Assembly (NCBI RefSeq): GCF_036867415.1
Contig: NZ_JBAJHU010000007.1
Location: forward strand, 1-64,000
Source of the DNA: Rossellomorea sp036867415
GTDB lineage: Bacteria; Bacillota; Bacilli; Bacillales; Bacillaceae_B
Length of the DNA: 64,000 nt
Direction: 5' to 3'
Under the pieces are notes generated by a model. That model was given only the letters and a program-made list of their open reading frames with translations, was not told the origin of the DNA and searched no databases. This document shows positions 53,337 through 62,500 of this stretch, piece after piece. The stretch's first letter is position 1. The number at the start of each line of letters is the position of its first letter. The position numbers and the translations under genes are program-made.

Positions 53337-54769
53337 TGATATTCACTCTCTTTATACTTGATTTTATTTTTCAGTTGTGAAGGCCTGACAAAATTAAACA
53401 TTTCTTTAAAACTAGAAAAAGAAAGCTCAAGGTAGGGCACACCAAATGAACTCAATGATGTTATATGAATAAAAATTGCAATTATAGCAATCATTAAACC
53501 GAATAACCCTAAAAATGAAGTAACAATCATTAATCCAAATCTCAAAATCCGCAAAGGAATGGCGAAACTATACTTAGGAATGGCAAATGATGCTATACCT
53601 GTTAACGCCACGACTATTACCATAGCTGGTGATGCAATGCCTGCCTGAATAGCCGCATCCCCAATTACCAGTCCTCCAACAATAGAAATTGCAGATCCTA
53701 CTGGCATTGGCAGCCTTATACCAGCCTCCCTCAATAATTCAAAAAACACTTCCATTAAAAGAGCTTCAAAGAAAGAAGAAAAAGGCGTTCCTTCTTTTTG
53801 CATAGCAATTGCTAAAGCTAATTCAGTAGGAAGCATTTCCAGGTGAAATGTAGTTATACCGATATAAAACGATGGTAATAATAATGCAATTAAAAAAGCA
53901 AAAATGCGTACTACTCTGAGTGTTGCACCAAGCCAATATCTTTCATAATAATCTTCCGAAGCTTGAAGAAACATTTTAAAGGTAGATGGCAAAATTAGAG
54001 CATGCGGACTTCCATCTACGATAATTGCAATTCTCCCTTCCATTACATCAGATACTAGTTTGTCAGGTCTTTCTGTATGAACTATTTGAGGGAATAGTGA
54101 GAATGGATGTTCCTCTAATCTTCTTTCAATTGATCCAGATTCATGTATGCTTTCAATATCAATTTCATCAAGGCGGGTCAATACCTTTTGAAGTGTATCT
54201 AGAGGTGCTTTATTTTCCATGTATATTACAGCAGTAAATGTTTTTGATTCGGTTCCAATTTTCTTTAATCTCACCTTTAAGTTTGCATTTGGTAATTTAG
54301 ACCTTACCATAGCAATATTCGTCCTAATTACTTCTACAAATCCCTCTCTTGGCCCCCTTATTACAACTTCAGATTGAGGTTCACCAACTTGTCGAAAGGA
54401 TTTCTTGGAATAACATACTAAACCTGCTTTACTACTATCCGGAAACAAAATTATACAGAATCCGTAAAACAAGTATGACATTATTTCTTGCACATCATCT
54501 GAAAAAAATATAGAGGTTGTTGGGAATACATCTTTTAAAATAGATTGGTCAATTTTTTCATTTTTTTTGGGGTAATGTTGAATTATTTTCTCAAATAATG
54601 ACTCGAATACCATCATCTCATCAATAATATTTTCACAGTACATAAAAATTATTTCATTGCCTTTTTCTTTATAAGGATTTAATATCCTAAACTCTACATC
54701 CTCACAATGGTTGAGCCTTTGTTGAAAAAATTTAAAGTTCTTTTCCAAAGAAGTGCTAAGTTTTTCCAT
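53333..54769 (-). CDS. Spore germinant receptor subunit A (GerAA-like)
   Basis: The 478-residue protein has a hydrophilic N-terminal half and about five membrane segments after residue 280, with PHALILPSTFKMFLQASEDY and the FEALLMEVFFELLREAGIRL and PVGSAISIVGGLVIGDAAIQ signatures of GerA proteins. It forms the oligomeric channel-like part of the receptor. The gene begins 30 bp after the DUF3231 gene and overlaps gerC. Expression in the forespore is expected, but no sigma-G promoter was pinned down. Confidence 0.92.
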   Translation of the reverse strand: MEKLSTSLEKNFKFFQQRLNHCEDVEFRILNPYKEKGNEIIFMYCENIIDEMMVFESLFEKIIQHYPKKNEKIDQSILKDVFPTTSIFFSDDVQEIMSYLFYGFCIILFPDSSKAGLVCYSKKSFRQVGEPQSEVVIRGPREGFVEVIRTNIAMVRSKLPNANLKVRLKKIGTESKTFTAVIYMENKAPLDTLQKVLTRLDEIDIESIHESGSIERRLEEHPFSLFPQIVHTERPDKLVSDVMEGRIAIIVDGSPHALILPSTFKMFLQASEDYYERYWLGATLRVVRIFAFLIALLLPSFYIGITTFHLEMLPTELALAIAMQKEGTPFSSFFEALLMEVFFELLREAGIRLPMPVGSAISIVGGLVIGDAAIQAGIASPAMVIVVALTGIASFAIPKYSFAIPLRILRFGLMIVTSFLGLFGLMIAIIAIFIHITSLSSFGVPYLELSFSSFKEMFNFVRPSQLKNKIKYKESEYQ

Positions 54770-54799
54770 TTATTACACCTGCTTCTGTGTGATTCATAA

Positions 54800-55762
54800 T
54801 TATTTCTTATTTGTCCATTTTGCCACTGGAGGTTCATTTAACCAGTCTTTTTTAACAAGCAGCTTAAAAACATCTTTAGAAAAGTCCTCAACATCTTCAA
54901 TCAATTTTTTCAAAGTTTTTACATGTTCCTTTTTATAGCTTGAGGTCACAGCACTTTGTAGATTATTAATACCAATAGGATTTAAAAACATTATTAAATT
55001 TGTCACTAGTCGATCTGATAAAGGCGCTTCATTTGATTGATAAACTAGGGACTCTAACCCTGTTGAAACTATTACGCCATTTTGTTTAAAGAGATCAGAT
55101 AAAACTGAAACCTGATTAAATGCAAGTTTTTTCCCTTTTATTACTATTTGCTTTGTGTCCATATCACTAACAATTCCTGAAAAGCCAGTACATAACGCTA
55201 AACCAACATTATTACATTGCAATGAACTAAACATATGAGATATTTCAACAGTGTTTAATGGTCTTTTCTGTGTTGAAGCAACCTTTAATAAGTTGTCCTC
55301 TCTTACTTCTGTTTCTGTAAAAGCAAATGATTTATTCTGTAAAAGTCCTTTGTTTTGTAATAATTCGAATAATAATAAGTCAATTTGCGACAATTTATTT
55401 AATATTTCCTTATAAAAAACTTTAACTTTATAATCTGTAAGTTCTGAATATTGGATTGCCACCTCGCGCATTCCATTTCCAGTAATGTGCTTTAATATTT
55501 CAATTATTAATTGATCAGAGAAAACTCTAGAATTAATATTCAGTATATCTTCTTCACTAAAGAAATTTTTGCAATTGTATTTGATTTCAGACAGTAATCG
55601 CTCTGCTTCTTTTTCTTGATATGTAGACAATGAATAAATTTCTTTTAAAATTTTTTTCAAATCCTCATCTTCAATCGTTGATTGAAAATATTTTAAAAGT
55701 ACATTCACCATATTTGAACTTGATTGTAGGTACCATAGAAAGCCTTGTTCGTTTACATTCAT
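54800..55762 (-). CDS. DUF3231-family protein at the head of the ger operon
   Basis: The 320-residue soluble protein consists of two helical, ferritin-like halves, each about 160 residues, as in DUF3231 proteins. The C terminus KDWLNEPPVAKW resembles the GWL-PP end of the family. DUF3231 and CotF-like proteins are linked to spores, but their function is unknown. ATG 55762 is eight bases from AAGGGG; an ATG two codons upstream is too close. It lies 30 bp before gerA, so it is probably the first gene of the operon. Confidence 0.75.
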   Translation of the reverse strand: MNVNEQGFLWYLQSSSNMVNVLLKYFQSTIEDEDLKKILKEIYSLSTYQEKEAERLLSEIKYNCKNFFSEEDILNINSRVFSDQLIIEILKHITGNGMREVAIQYSELTDYKVKVFYKEILNKLSQIDLLLFELLQNKGLLQNKSFAFTETEVREDNLLKVASTQKRPLNTVEISHMFSSLQCNNVGLALCTGFSGIVSDMDTKQIVIKGKKLAFNQVSVLSDLFKQNGVIVSTGLESLVYQSNEAPLSDRLVTNLIMFLNPIGINNLQSAVTSSYKKEHVKTLKKLIEDVEDFSKDVFKLLVKKDWLNEPPVAKWTNKK

Positions 55763-56458
55763 TTTCATATCCCCTTATCATTTTAGTTTCATTTTTAAGT
55801 TTGTGACTAATGCGTGAAATTATTCATTACTAGTTAGTTGCATTAATCCTTATTTTTCAATTTTTGTATTTTTAACTTTGCAGTAAGTCCAACAAATTAT
55901 TTTCCGACAGAATATTTTCAATATTTATATTTCATGGGGATAGCAGCTGTAACAGTTCCTCAGTTTTTTTAGGATGAAGTTAACATAAGAAATGTTAATA
56001 GTTTTTCAAATATTGTTCTATGGAAACTGAAAATAATCACTTTATAATTTCCAAGAAGAGGGCTATTTGACAAATTCCTTAAATAAAAGCAGGGCCGGAA
56101 AAACAAATAGTTTTTTGGCCCTGCTTTTATGGTGTGCACTTCTCAAGGAAATGAAGCAGACCGATGTATTCCAGTTTTTCATATCTGTAAATCGTATCGG
56201 TCTATGAATTACAAACAAAATCGTACTCCGTGACTATTAGTACAGAAGAACACACGCGAAATTCAAAATAGTGAATGATTTAAAGAGAGGGCAAAAGAAC
56301 ACTTGATGCTCTAGATCTGACATATGAAGTAGATGGCCAGAGGGCGACTTACTCATTTTAATTATTGGTTCTCTAATGTCCGAAGTGGATCTAAAACTTG
56401 TCCGAGATGGTTCTATTTAAAAACAGTAAACGTTAACAGAGCTTAAAACTAAGAGGAG
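55763..56458. other. Gap of about 700 bp
   Basis: It should contain the promoter of the ger operon near 55,800. A strong hairpin, AAAAGCAGGGCC/GGCCCTGCTTTT at 56085-56128, is terminator-like but has no intact gene before it. No coding frame is supported. Confidence 0.45.
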
Positions 56459-56488
56459 ACCTCTCTAAATTAGGAGATTTAGAGAGGT
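56459..56488 (-). terminator. Hairpin after the Rrf2 gene
   Basis: Perfect 12-bp arms ACCTCTCTAAAT and ATTTAGAGAGGT lie just after the Rrf2 stop codon. The T tract is weak. Confidence 0.6.
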
Positions 56489-56500
56489 TTGCTTTATTTG

Positions 56501-56986
56501 CTACTCTTTCGAAAAGTATTTCCGGGTATCTTCTCGTATTTGTTGGGGTAAGACACGATTAAGCTCTTCATTTAACCATGAAAGTGTTTTAGTACGTAAA
56601 TAATCACGCATTTTTTCTTCTGCAGAGAGCATAACTAAATTGATGGTGCAAAAGGAGGGAGCTGAACAGCAGTTTTCTCTATATAAATAACCATTATCTT
56701 TAATATTTTTACATTGAAAAATAGGCTTAGGACCTTCAATTGCTTCTACAACATCCCAAAAGGAAATATCATCAGGGGACTTGGATAACCTATATCCTCC
56801 CTTTACACCGGGGACAGAACTTACAATACCAGCCTTAGATAATTTACCGAAAACCTTTGAAAGAAATGTCTCAGAAAGTCCTTGGAATTCTGCCAATTCC
56901 TTTATCCCAACACTTTCCTTAGTAGGAACATCAATTAAATAAACCAGACAATGTAAAGCATATTCAACTCCGACACTATATTGCAT
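56501..56986 (-). CDS. Rrf2-family regulator with cysteine-rich segment
   Basis: The 161-residue protein has the Rrf2 winged helix (VEYALHCLVYLID at the start, KELAEFQGLSETFLSKVFGK as recognition region, PGVKGGYRLSKSP as wing). Its sensor region has several cysteines, in IFQCKNI and ENCCSAPSFCTIN. Rrf2 proteins use such cysteines for an iron-sulfur cluster or thiol switch. The ATG at 56986 follows AGGTGA. It is divergent from an azoreductase gene, its likely target. Confidence 0.85.
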   Translation of the reverse strand: MQYSVGVEYALHCLVYLIDVPTKESVGIKELAEFQGLSETFLSKVFGKLSKAGIVSSVPGVKGGYRLSKSPDDISFWDVVEAIEGPKPIFQCKNIKDNGYLYRENCCSAPSFCTINLVMLSAEEKMRDYLRTKTLSWLNEELNRVLPQQIREDTRKYFSKE

Positions 56987-57087
56987 AAAACTCACCTACT
57001 TTTGATTAATGATTTTCAAAGTGAACCTAAGAAGTTTATAGAATTCTAGTCAAATAAAAGAAATCTCTTTTGGTGAATTTTATTCAT

Positions 57088-57116
57088 TTGACAAAAATAA
57101 TTATAGCATATATTAT
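57088..57116 (+). promoter_or_regulatory. SigA-type promoter of the azoreductase gene
   Basis: TTGACA (57088-57093) and TATTAT (57111-57116) are separated by 17 bp, 71 bp before the azoreductase start. Confidence 0.7.
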
Positions 57117-57187
57117 GGACAATATTAATCGTCGATTAAAATGATCTTTAATTATCGCCTAAAATTCATTTTAAAGGAGAAATACAA

Positions 57188-57829
57188 ATGAACAAAACAC
57201 TTATAATTAACGCACATCCAAAAATAGATGATACTTCTTCAGTCAGCTTACAAGTTTTCAACCGCTTTTTGCAAGCTTATAAAGAACTGATTCCTGATAG
57301 CGAAGTAATTGAACAGATTAACTTGTACAGTGATGTAGTCCCTATGATAGATAAAACGGTTTTAAGTGCATGGGAAAAACAAGGAAAAGAACAGGAGCTA
57401 ACTAGCCAAGAAAAAAAAGTAACAGAGCGTATGTCCGAGATCTTACAACAATTTAAAAGTGCAAAAACGTATGTCATCGTTTTACCTTTACATAATTTTA
57501 ATATTCCATCAAAATTAAAAGATTATATGGATAATATCTTAATCGCACGTGAAACTTTTAAATATATTGAAAATGGTTCAGTGGGGCTGCTTAAAGACGG
57601 GAGAAGAATACTTATCATACAAGCAAGTGGATCAATCTATACAAATGATGATTGGTATACAGAAGTTGATTACTCTCAAAAATACCTGAAGTCAATGTTT
57701 AATTTCATTGGTATTGAAGATTATCAAGTCATTCGGGCGCAAGGAACTGCTTTAAGGGATACATATGAAGTATTAGGAAATGCATATAAAGAAGCTGAAG
57801 AAGCAGCTTCAAGATTGGCTACTAAATAA
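57188..57829 (+). CDS. FMN-dependent NADH-azoreductase (AzoR-like)
   Basis: The 213-residue flavodoxin-fold enzyme starts NKTLIINAHPKIDDTSSVSL. It has the FMN/substrate loop VLPLHNFNIPSKLKDYMDNI and ILIIQASGSIYTN, as in AzoR-type quinone and azo reductases. AAAGGAG precedes the ATG. It is AT-rich like its neighbours, unlike the GC-rich azoreductase at 43,867. The divergent Rrf2 gene suggests redox-controlled expression. Confidence 0.88.
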   Translation: MNKTLIINAHPKIDDTSSVSLQVFNRFLQAYKELIPDSEVIEQINLYSDVVPMIDKTVLSAWEKQGKEQELTSQEKKVTERMSEILQQFKSAKTYVIVLPLHNFNIPSKLKDYMDNILIARETFKYIENGSVGLLKDGRRILIIQASGSIYTNDDWYTEVDYSQKYLKSMFNFIGIEDYQVIRAQGTALRDTYEVLGNAYKEAEEAASRLATK

Positions 57830-57850
57830 AAGACATTTCACTAAAGGAAA

Positions 57851-57884
57851 GGAAATGTCGAAATATCATTGCTTTGACATTTCC
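57851..57884 (+). terminator. Hairpin after the azoreductase gene
   Basis: Perfect 9-bp arms GGAAATGTC and GACATTTCC, with a weak T tract. Confidence 0.5.
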
Positions 57885-58082
57885 TCAATTTAACAAGAGG
57901 GGAGAGTTTAGTTTTAATGCTGCTATTTTAAAATTGAAGTTGTCTTAGCATACAAAATTCGCGTTTTTAGTTTCGTTTCTTTATTAAACTCCATACGCTT
58001 CTTTAATACAATCCTTCACAATCTCTACCGAAAATTTGAGTATTGACTTTTCAATATTTTGAGAATTAGTTATTATAGTGAT

Positions 58083-58165
58083 AGGTAGCGTTTGATGTTA
58101 TCGCCGGCTTTTCCTCCACTTCACACCGTACATGCGAGTTTCCCAGCATACGGTGTCCAACTAAT
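58083..58165 (-). ncRNA. Group II intron 3' end (domains V and VI)
   Basis: On the minus strand ACACCGTATGCTGGGAAAC pairs with GCATGTACGGTGT in the domain V pattern of bacterial group II introns. A domain VI-like hairpin follows, ending near CGCTACCTATCAC. It directly follows the maturase fragment, as expected. Confidence 0.6.
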
Positions 58166-58201
58166 CCAATTCATTCAATATATTTCATGATTTATAAAAA
58201 A

Positions 58202-58543
58202 TCAGATAGCTTCGTTCAAGCATTGCTTGCGCAATTCATTTACTCCCTTAAATTGCTTTTCATTTAAATGCACTTGTATCTTCTCTTGATCTCTCAAATG
58301 TATAATAAGATGAACAGATTTATGCAATATCGTTAAGTTTACATATGAATCGTCTCTTGTGAAACGGTACGGTGTCTTATGATGACAATGCCAATCATTT
58401 ATTTCTAATTCAATTCCTGTAACAGCACACTTCCCGTATTGAGAGATATATCGACTAATCCAATTTTCATTGTATTCAATGGAACGACTCGGTATGAATT
58501 GCTTCATCAAATGAGTGAGCGTTTGATTTTTAATCCCTCTCAA
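58202..58543 (-). pseudogene. Group II intron maturase, C-terminal HNH fragment
   Basis: The frame of about 113 residues reads WISRYISQYGKCAVTGIELE and DWHCHHKTPYRFTRDDSYVN, the HNH endonuclease end of LtrA-type intron proteins. Reverse transcriptase and maturase domains are missing, so the intron cannot move by itself. Confidence 0.85.
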
Positions 58544-58726
58544 GTTTTGATGGATTTTATTCTACCTTCTCCTCTTCTATATTTATAAGAATGCTGACAT
58601 TCTCTTTTTAGAATTGAGTATTGATGAGGAAGTTCTGTCTAGCGGGCTAAGCGCACCGTCTATTTAGCCGACTATAAGATCATCTGTTAGTCAAATTCCC
58701 TGGTCAAACAAAATTAATCACAAAAT

Positions 58727-58757
58727 AACGCCGCCAAAGGATGACTTTAGCGGCGTT
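58727..58757. terminator. Terminator of the PAS-STAS gene
   Basis: Arms AACGCCGCCAAAG and CTTTAGCGGCGTT with TTTT on the plus side and TATTTTG on the minus side. Confidence 0.8.
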
Positions 58758-58795
58758 TTATCTTCCCCAGAGATAAGCAGCTTAGTTCATTCCGC

Positions 58796-59551
58796 TTATA
58801 TGTTGATACCCAGGTAAGAAAGGGAATCTTTGACGGTGGCCAACATAGGGATCGAAGGCAGATCTATGGGCATACTAATTGCCTTCATAGCAAATTCAGG
58901 ACGTAAGCCTGTGACGATGGAACGTACACCCAGCATGGATAAAACGCTGGTTAGCTTAAAAAGATGATCAACGACGATATCATCAAAGGTATAAACGCCA
59001 GAGAAATCAATGATTAAATGATTAATATTTTGGTCCTTTACCTTGACGGGTATAATCTCTAAAAATAATCTTGCTTTCTCTTCATCTATTTTGCCCGATA
59101 AAGGAAGTACGGCTATTTCGTTCATTAAAGGAACCAAAGTTGCCGACAGTTCATTTATTTCTTCCATCATGTCATTCTGCTTCTTCTGGGCTTCCTTTCG
59201 TTTCGTAATGTCCCTTACATAGGTCTGAATTGCCTTTTTATCCCCAATCATAACTGGATGACAATATAATTCCACATCCACGGCTGTCCCGTCTGTTCGG
59301 TAGACCGTTTCTTCAATCACCTCTGCTGGCTTTCCGTAAGCGGATTTTATTCTTTGTCTTATGGAGGCCTTTGACGTTTCCTTGAAGATATCAAGAGGGC
59401 TTCCGCCCACCACTTCCTCTTTTGTGGTTCTAAAGAATGTTTCAGCCGCCTGATTTAAATAAATAATCCGGTAATCGGTATGGATAATGAGTGGATCAAG
59501 TGAATATTCCATAACCTCAAGATAATCTATTTCTGAAATTGTTTCCCTCAA
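58796..59551 (-). CDS. PAS-STAS protein, RsbR-like stressosome component
   Basis: The 251-residue protein has an N-terminal PAS domain (about 10-115: SLDPLIIHTDYRIIYLNQAA, later YVRDITKRKEAQ) and a C-terminal STAS domain (HLIIDFSGVYTFDDIVVDHL, TGLRPEFAMKAI). RsbR proteins control sigma-B through phosphorylation of two threonines. Here the positions aligned to RsbRA Thr171 and Thr205 are Asp and Lys. The TTG at 59551 is eight bases from AAAGGAG; the upstream GTG overlaps that site. It stands alone. Confidence 0.82.
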   Translation of the reverse strand: MRETISEIDYLEVMEYSLDPLIIHTDYRIIYLNQAAETFFRTTKEEVVGGSPLDIFKETSKASIRQRIKSAYGKPAEVIEETVYRTDGTAVDVELYCHPVMIGDKKAIQTYVRDITKRKEAQKKQNDMMEEINELSATLVPLMNEIAVLPLSGKIDEEKARLFLEIIPVKVKDQNINHLIIDFSGVYTFDDIVVDHLFKLTSVLSMLGVRSIVTGLRPEFAMKAISMPIDLPSIPMLATVKDSLSYLGINI

Positions 59552-59701
59552 AATCTTCACTCCTTTCCACCTACGATACAGGTTATTTATTTTGTTAGCA
59601 AGGGAGTAGTTCCTTCGGGTAGGAAGAGCATGATTCTGTTCCTGAACTCCTGGATTTGCAACTAAAAATCGTGTTAACGTTCATTTTTTCTCATTAAAGG
59701 A

Positions 59702-59743
59702 AAAGACGTTTCTTCTGTACAATAAGTTAGAAGAAACGTCTTT
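59702..59743 (-). terminator. Terminator of the ykf operon
   Basis: Arms AAAGACGTTTCTTCT and AGAAGAAACGTCTTT form a perfect stem just after the last gene. Confidence 0.85.
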
Positions 59744-59753
59744 AGTATTGATT

Positions 59754-60554
59754 TCAGTCATTCAATATATACTCATTTAAGTACTTTCCAACCTTCACCG
59801 TCATCTCAATGCCTGCTGTATTATCTTCTAATTCATCTATTAAAACCGCGGCATAAATCGTTTGATGTTTATAGCGGATAATGGCACAGTCATGTTCGAC
59901 TCCGGGAAGTTCACCCGTTTTATTTGCCGTATATACCAAATTACGTTCCATACTGCCGGGGAGTTTCTGGCAGAATTGCTGATTATGCAGAATCCGGAGC
60001 ATTGACTCCCTGCTGTTTAATTGAAACAGATCCTCGTTGTCTATAGCCTTTAAGCATTTAACAACATCGGCTGCGGAGATATGATTATCTATCCCTGATT
60101 TCAAGGCATTAAAATCCATCAGTTTGCGATTTAATTTTGTTTCGTGCAGGTTAAGCAAACTGCACATTCCATTGATAGAATCCATCCCGAGCCGTTTGAT
60201 GAGTAGATTGGATGCCGTGTTGTCAGAAACGATAATCATTAAGGTCAGCAGGTCATGAACAGTCATTTTTGCATGAGAAGACAAATGGCTGAGTACCCCC
60301 GCCCCTCCCACTTTATCCTCCTGAGTGACGGGAATGATCTCATGTGAATCCATCTTGCCTTCCTGAATCTGCCGAAACCCCTCCAGTAAAACCGGGAGTT
60401 TGATTAGGCTAGCGGCTGAATATGCAACGTCGGAATGCACCTTGATGGAGTGTGCAGGCAGTTCAATGTGCAAGCTGATTCTGCCTGCACCACACTCAAT
60501 CAGTTCATGTATCTGAGCTTCCAGGACCTTGTACTTTTCTTTCATTCCACCCAT
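59754..60554 (-). CDS. Class A beta-lactamase-fold serine hydrolase without signal peptide
   Basis: The 266-residue protein has the three penicillin-recognising motifs: SLIK (serine nucleophile), SDN, and KTG near the C terminus (TANKTGELPGVEHD). It lacks a signal peptide and lipobox, so it is likely cytosolic and not a drug-resistance enzyme. It overlaps the ykfD stop by one base and is the last gene of a murein-peptide recycling operon. A role in hydrolysing an imported murein peptide or related amide is a reasonable inference. Confidence 0.8.
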   Translation of the reverse strand: MGGMKEKYKVLEAQIHELIECGAGRISLHIELPAHSIKVHSDVAYSAASLIKLPVLLEGFRQIQEGKMDSHEIIPVTQEDKVGGAGVLSHLSSHAKMTVHDLLTLMIIVSDNTASNLLIKRLGMDSINGMCSLLNLHETKLNRKLMDFNALKSGIDNHISAADVVKCLKAIDNEDLFQLNSRESMLRILHNQQFCQKLPGSMERNLVYTANKTGELPGVEHDCAIIRYKHQTIYAAVLIDELEDNTAGIEMTVKVGKYLNEYILND

Positions 60555-61558
60555 TACTTCGTTGCAGCCACTTCATTGTGATCTTTCCGGAGCGTTTCAT
60601 CATAAAGATGACAAGCTACGAAATGATCCTTCTCAGCTTCATGCCATTTCGGCACGACTGACGCACATTCGTCCATGGCTGCAGGGCATCTGGTGCGGAA
60701 CACACAGCCGCTCGGCGGATTCATGGCACTTGGGATCTCACCTTTCAGGATCATCCTCTCCCGCTCGTCCTCTACGTCCGGGTCAGGGATGGGAATGGCC
60801 GAAAGCAAGGCTTGCGAATAAGGATGAAGAGGCTTTTTATATAATTCACTGCTTTCGGTCAACTCGACGATGTGTCCGAGGTACATGACACCAATCCGGT
60901 TACTGATATGCTTAACCATCGAAAGATCATGCGCGATGAAGAGGAATGTAAGTCCTTTTTCCTCCTGAAGTTTCTTCAGCAGATTAACGATCTGTGCCTG
61001 TACGGACACATCGAGGGCGGAAATCGGTTCATCTGCAATGATAAATTCGGGGTTGAGAGCGAGTGCCCGCGCAATCCCGATCCGCTGGCGCTGCCCGCCG
61101 CTGAATTCATGCGGATAGCGGTTCGCGTGATCTCGATTAAGTCCAACGTCTTCCAGCAATTGATAAATGCGTTCAAGCTGTTCTTTTTTGTTTTTATAAA
61201 GTCCATGTGCTTCCATCGGTTCTGCTATAATTTCACGTACGGTCGACCTCGGATTAAGTGAGGCATATGGGTCCTGAAAAATCATCTGCAATTTGCTGGA
61301 AAAGGAACGCTTTTCTTTGTCAGTCAATTTATGAACATTTTCGCCGTTATATGAGACTTCTCCCTCTGTTGCATCATATAGTCCGATGATCGTCCGGCCG
61401 GTAGTGGATTTCCCGCACCCTGATTCTCCGACGAGTCCAAACGTCTCACCCTTATGGATTTCGAATGAAACATCATCGACAGCTTTCAGTACTTTTCCTT
61501 TTTCAAGAGAAAAGTATTTTTTCAGATTCTTGACTTCTAAGATTGTTTCCAGTTTCAT
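60554..61558 (-). CDS. ykfD: Peptide ABC transporter ATPase YkfD (OppF-like)
   Basis: The 334-residue ATPase has Walker A GESGCGKSTTGRTI, the signature FSGGQRQRIGIARALAL, Walker B FIIADEPISALDVSVQ and the oligopeptide-transporter C-terminal extension with CVFRTRCPAAMDEC. It powers import of murein or other peptides with Dpp/Opp partners that must be encoded elsewhere, as in B. subtilis where ykfABCD follows dpp. ATG 61558 overlaps the ykfC stop by four bases. Confidence 0.88.
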   Translation of the reverse strand: MKLETILEVKNLKKYFSLEKGKVLKAVDDVSFEIHKGETFGLVGESGCGKSTTGRTIIGLYDATEGEVSYNGENVHKLTDKEKRSFSSKLQMIFQDPYASLNPRSTVREIIAEPMEAHGLYKNKKEQLERIYQLLEDVGLNRDHANRYPHEFSGGQRQRIGIARALALNPEFIIADEPISALDVSVQAQIVNLLKKLQEEKGLTFLFIAHDLSMVKHISNRIGVMYLGHIVELTESSELYKKPLHPYSQALLSAIPIPDPDVEDERERMILKGEIPSAMNPPSGCVFRTRCPAAMDECASVVPKWHEAEKDHFVACHLYDETLRKDHNEVAATK

Positions 61559-62481
61559 GAAACTTCCCCCGTCTCCTGCCAGTAACGTCTTGCTGCACAA
61601 AGCTCCTTTTCATAATAGGTGCCCTCAATACTGATGATTTCGATTGTCTTGCCGGTATTCGGTGAGTGAATCATTTTTCCATCTCCGTAGTAGATCGCCA
61701 CATGATGGATGCTCCCTTTTCCTTCTTCATATGCAAAAAACAGGAGGTCCCCAGGTTTTAAGTCTTCCAGCGCTACTCGTTTCCCCTCCTTTGCCTGGTC
61801 CCCGGCATCGCGTGGTATGACATAACCATTGGTTTTACACATCGAATAACTGAATCCTGAGCAATCAAAACCATAACTGCTCATGCCCCCCCACAAATAA
61901 GGGAGGTCAAGGAATGCTTCTCCTGCACGCACGATGTCATGGCCGCTCCCATTTTGATCCCTGACGGCTGCAGATGAAATATACACATCCTCTCTCTTAA
62001 GGTAGCGTGTTCCAAGTGGAGTGGACACTGCCAACCGGTTACCTTCTTCTTTTTCGATAGAAAGAGAGGTTAGAAAACTTAATTCTAATTCTTTGTTATC
62101 ATCTTCTGTTACTAAATCCGTGAATTCAGCTTTTACAATGGCAAAAGAATCTCCTTCTGTCCTATCAATATTTTTGCTGATCTGAGTGGAAGGGATCCAT
62201 CCCGGGTAGCCCCGCTCATCCTTAGAAGATGGCTGGTCAATCACGATGACGTGAGACCATCCTTCCTCTTCTTCTATGACCAGTACCTCCTGCCCGAATA
62301 AAGCCTGTGACTGGATACGGTTTTCATCACAGAGAGCAAGCCTTGTTTCATGCGTTAATGAACCCAGCCATTCCTTGATCAGTACAGGATTCGATACAGC
62401 TGGCGCATCAAGGTCCCTTGCTGAATCTGGTGATGTCCAAATCGTTGCCACCGGAACGTTCACTGCTGCTTTTTCACTCAT
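61555..62481 (-). CDS. ykfC: Gamma-D-glutamyl-L-amino acid endopeptidase YkfC (NlpC/P60)
   Basis: The 308-residue protein has SH3-like domains in the first two thirds and an NlpC/P60 domain from about 190. The catalytic cysteine is in YGFDCSGFSYSM, the histidine in SIHHVAIYYGDGKMIHSP. YkfC cuts L-Ala-gamma-D-Glu from murein tripeptides in the cytosol; no signal peptide is present, in agreement. AGGGGAGG precedes the ATG at 62481. It lies 19 bp after ykfB. Confidence 0.9.
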   Translation of the reverse strand: MSEKAAVNVPVATIWTSPDSARDLDAPAVSNPVLIKEWLGSLTHETRLALCDENRIQSQALFGQEVLVIEEEEGWSHVIVIDQPSSKDERGYPGWIPSTQISKNIDRTEGDSFAIVKAEFTDLVTEDDNKELELSFLTSLSIEKEEGNRLAVSTPLGTRYLKREDVYISSAAVRDQNGSGHDIVRAGEAFLDLPYLWGGMSSYGFDCSGFSYSMCKTNGYVIPRDAGDQAKEGKRVALEDLKPGDLLFFAYEEGKGSIHHVAIYYGDGKMIHSPNTGKTIEIISIEGTYYEKELCAARRYWQETGEVS

Positions 62482-62500
62482 ATGTATTCCTCCCCTTACA

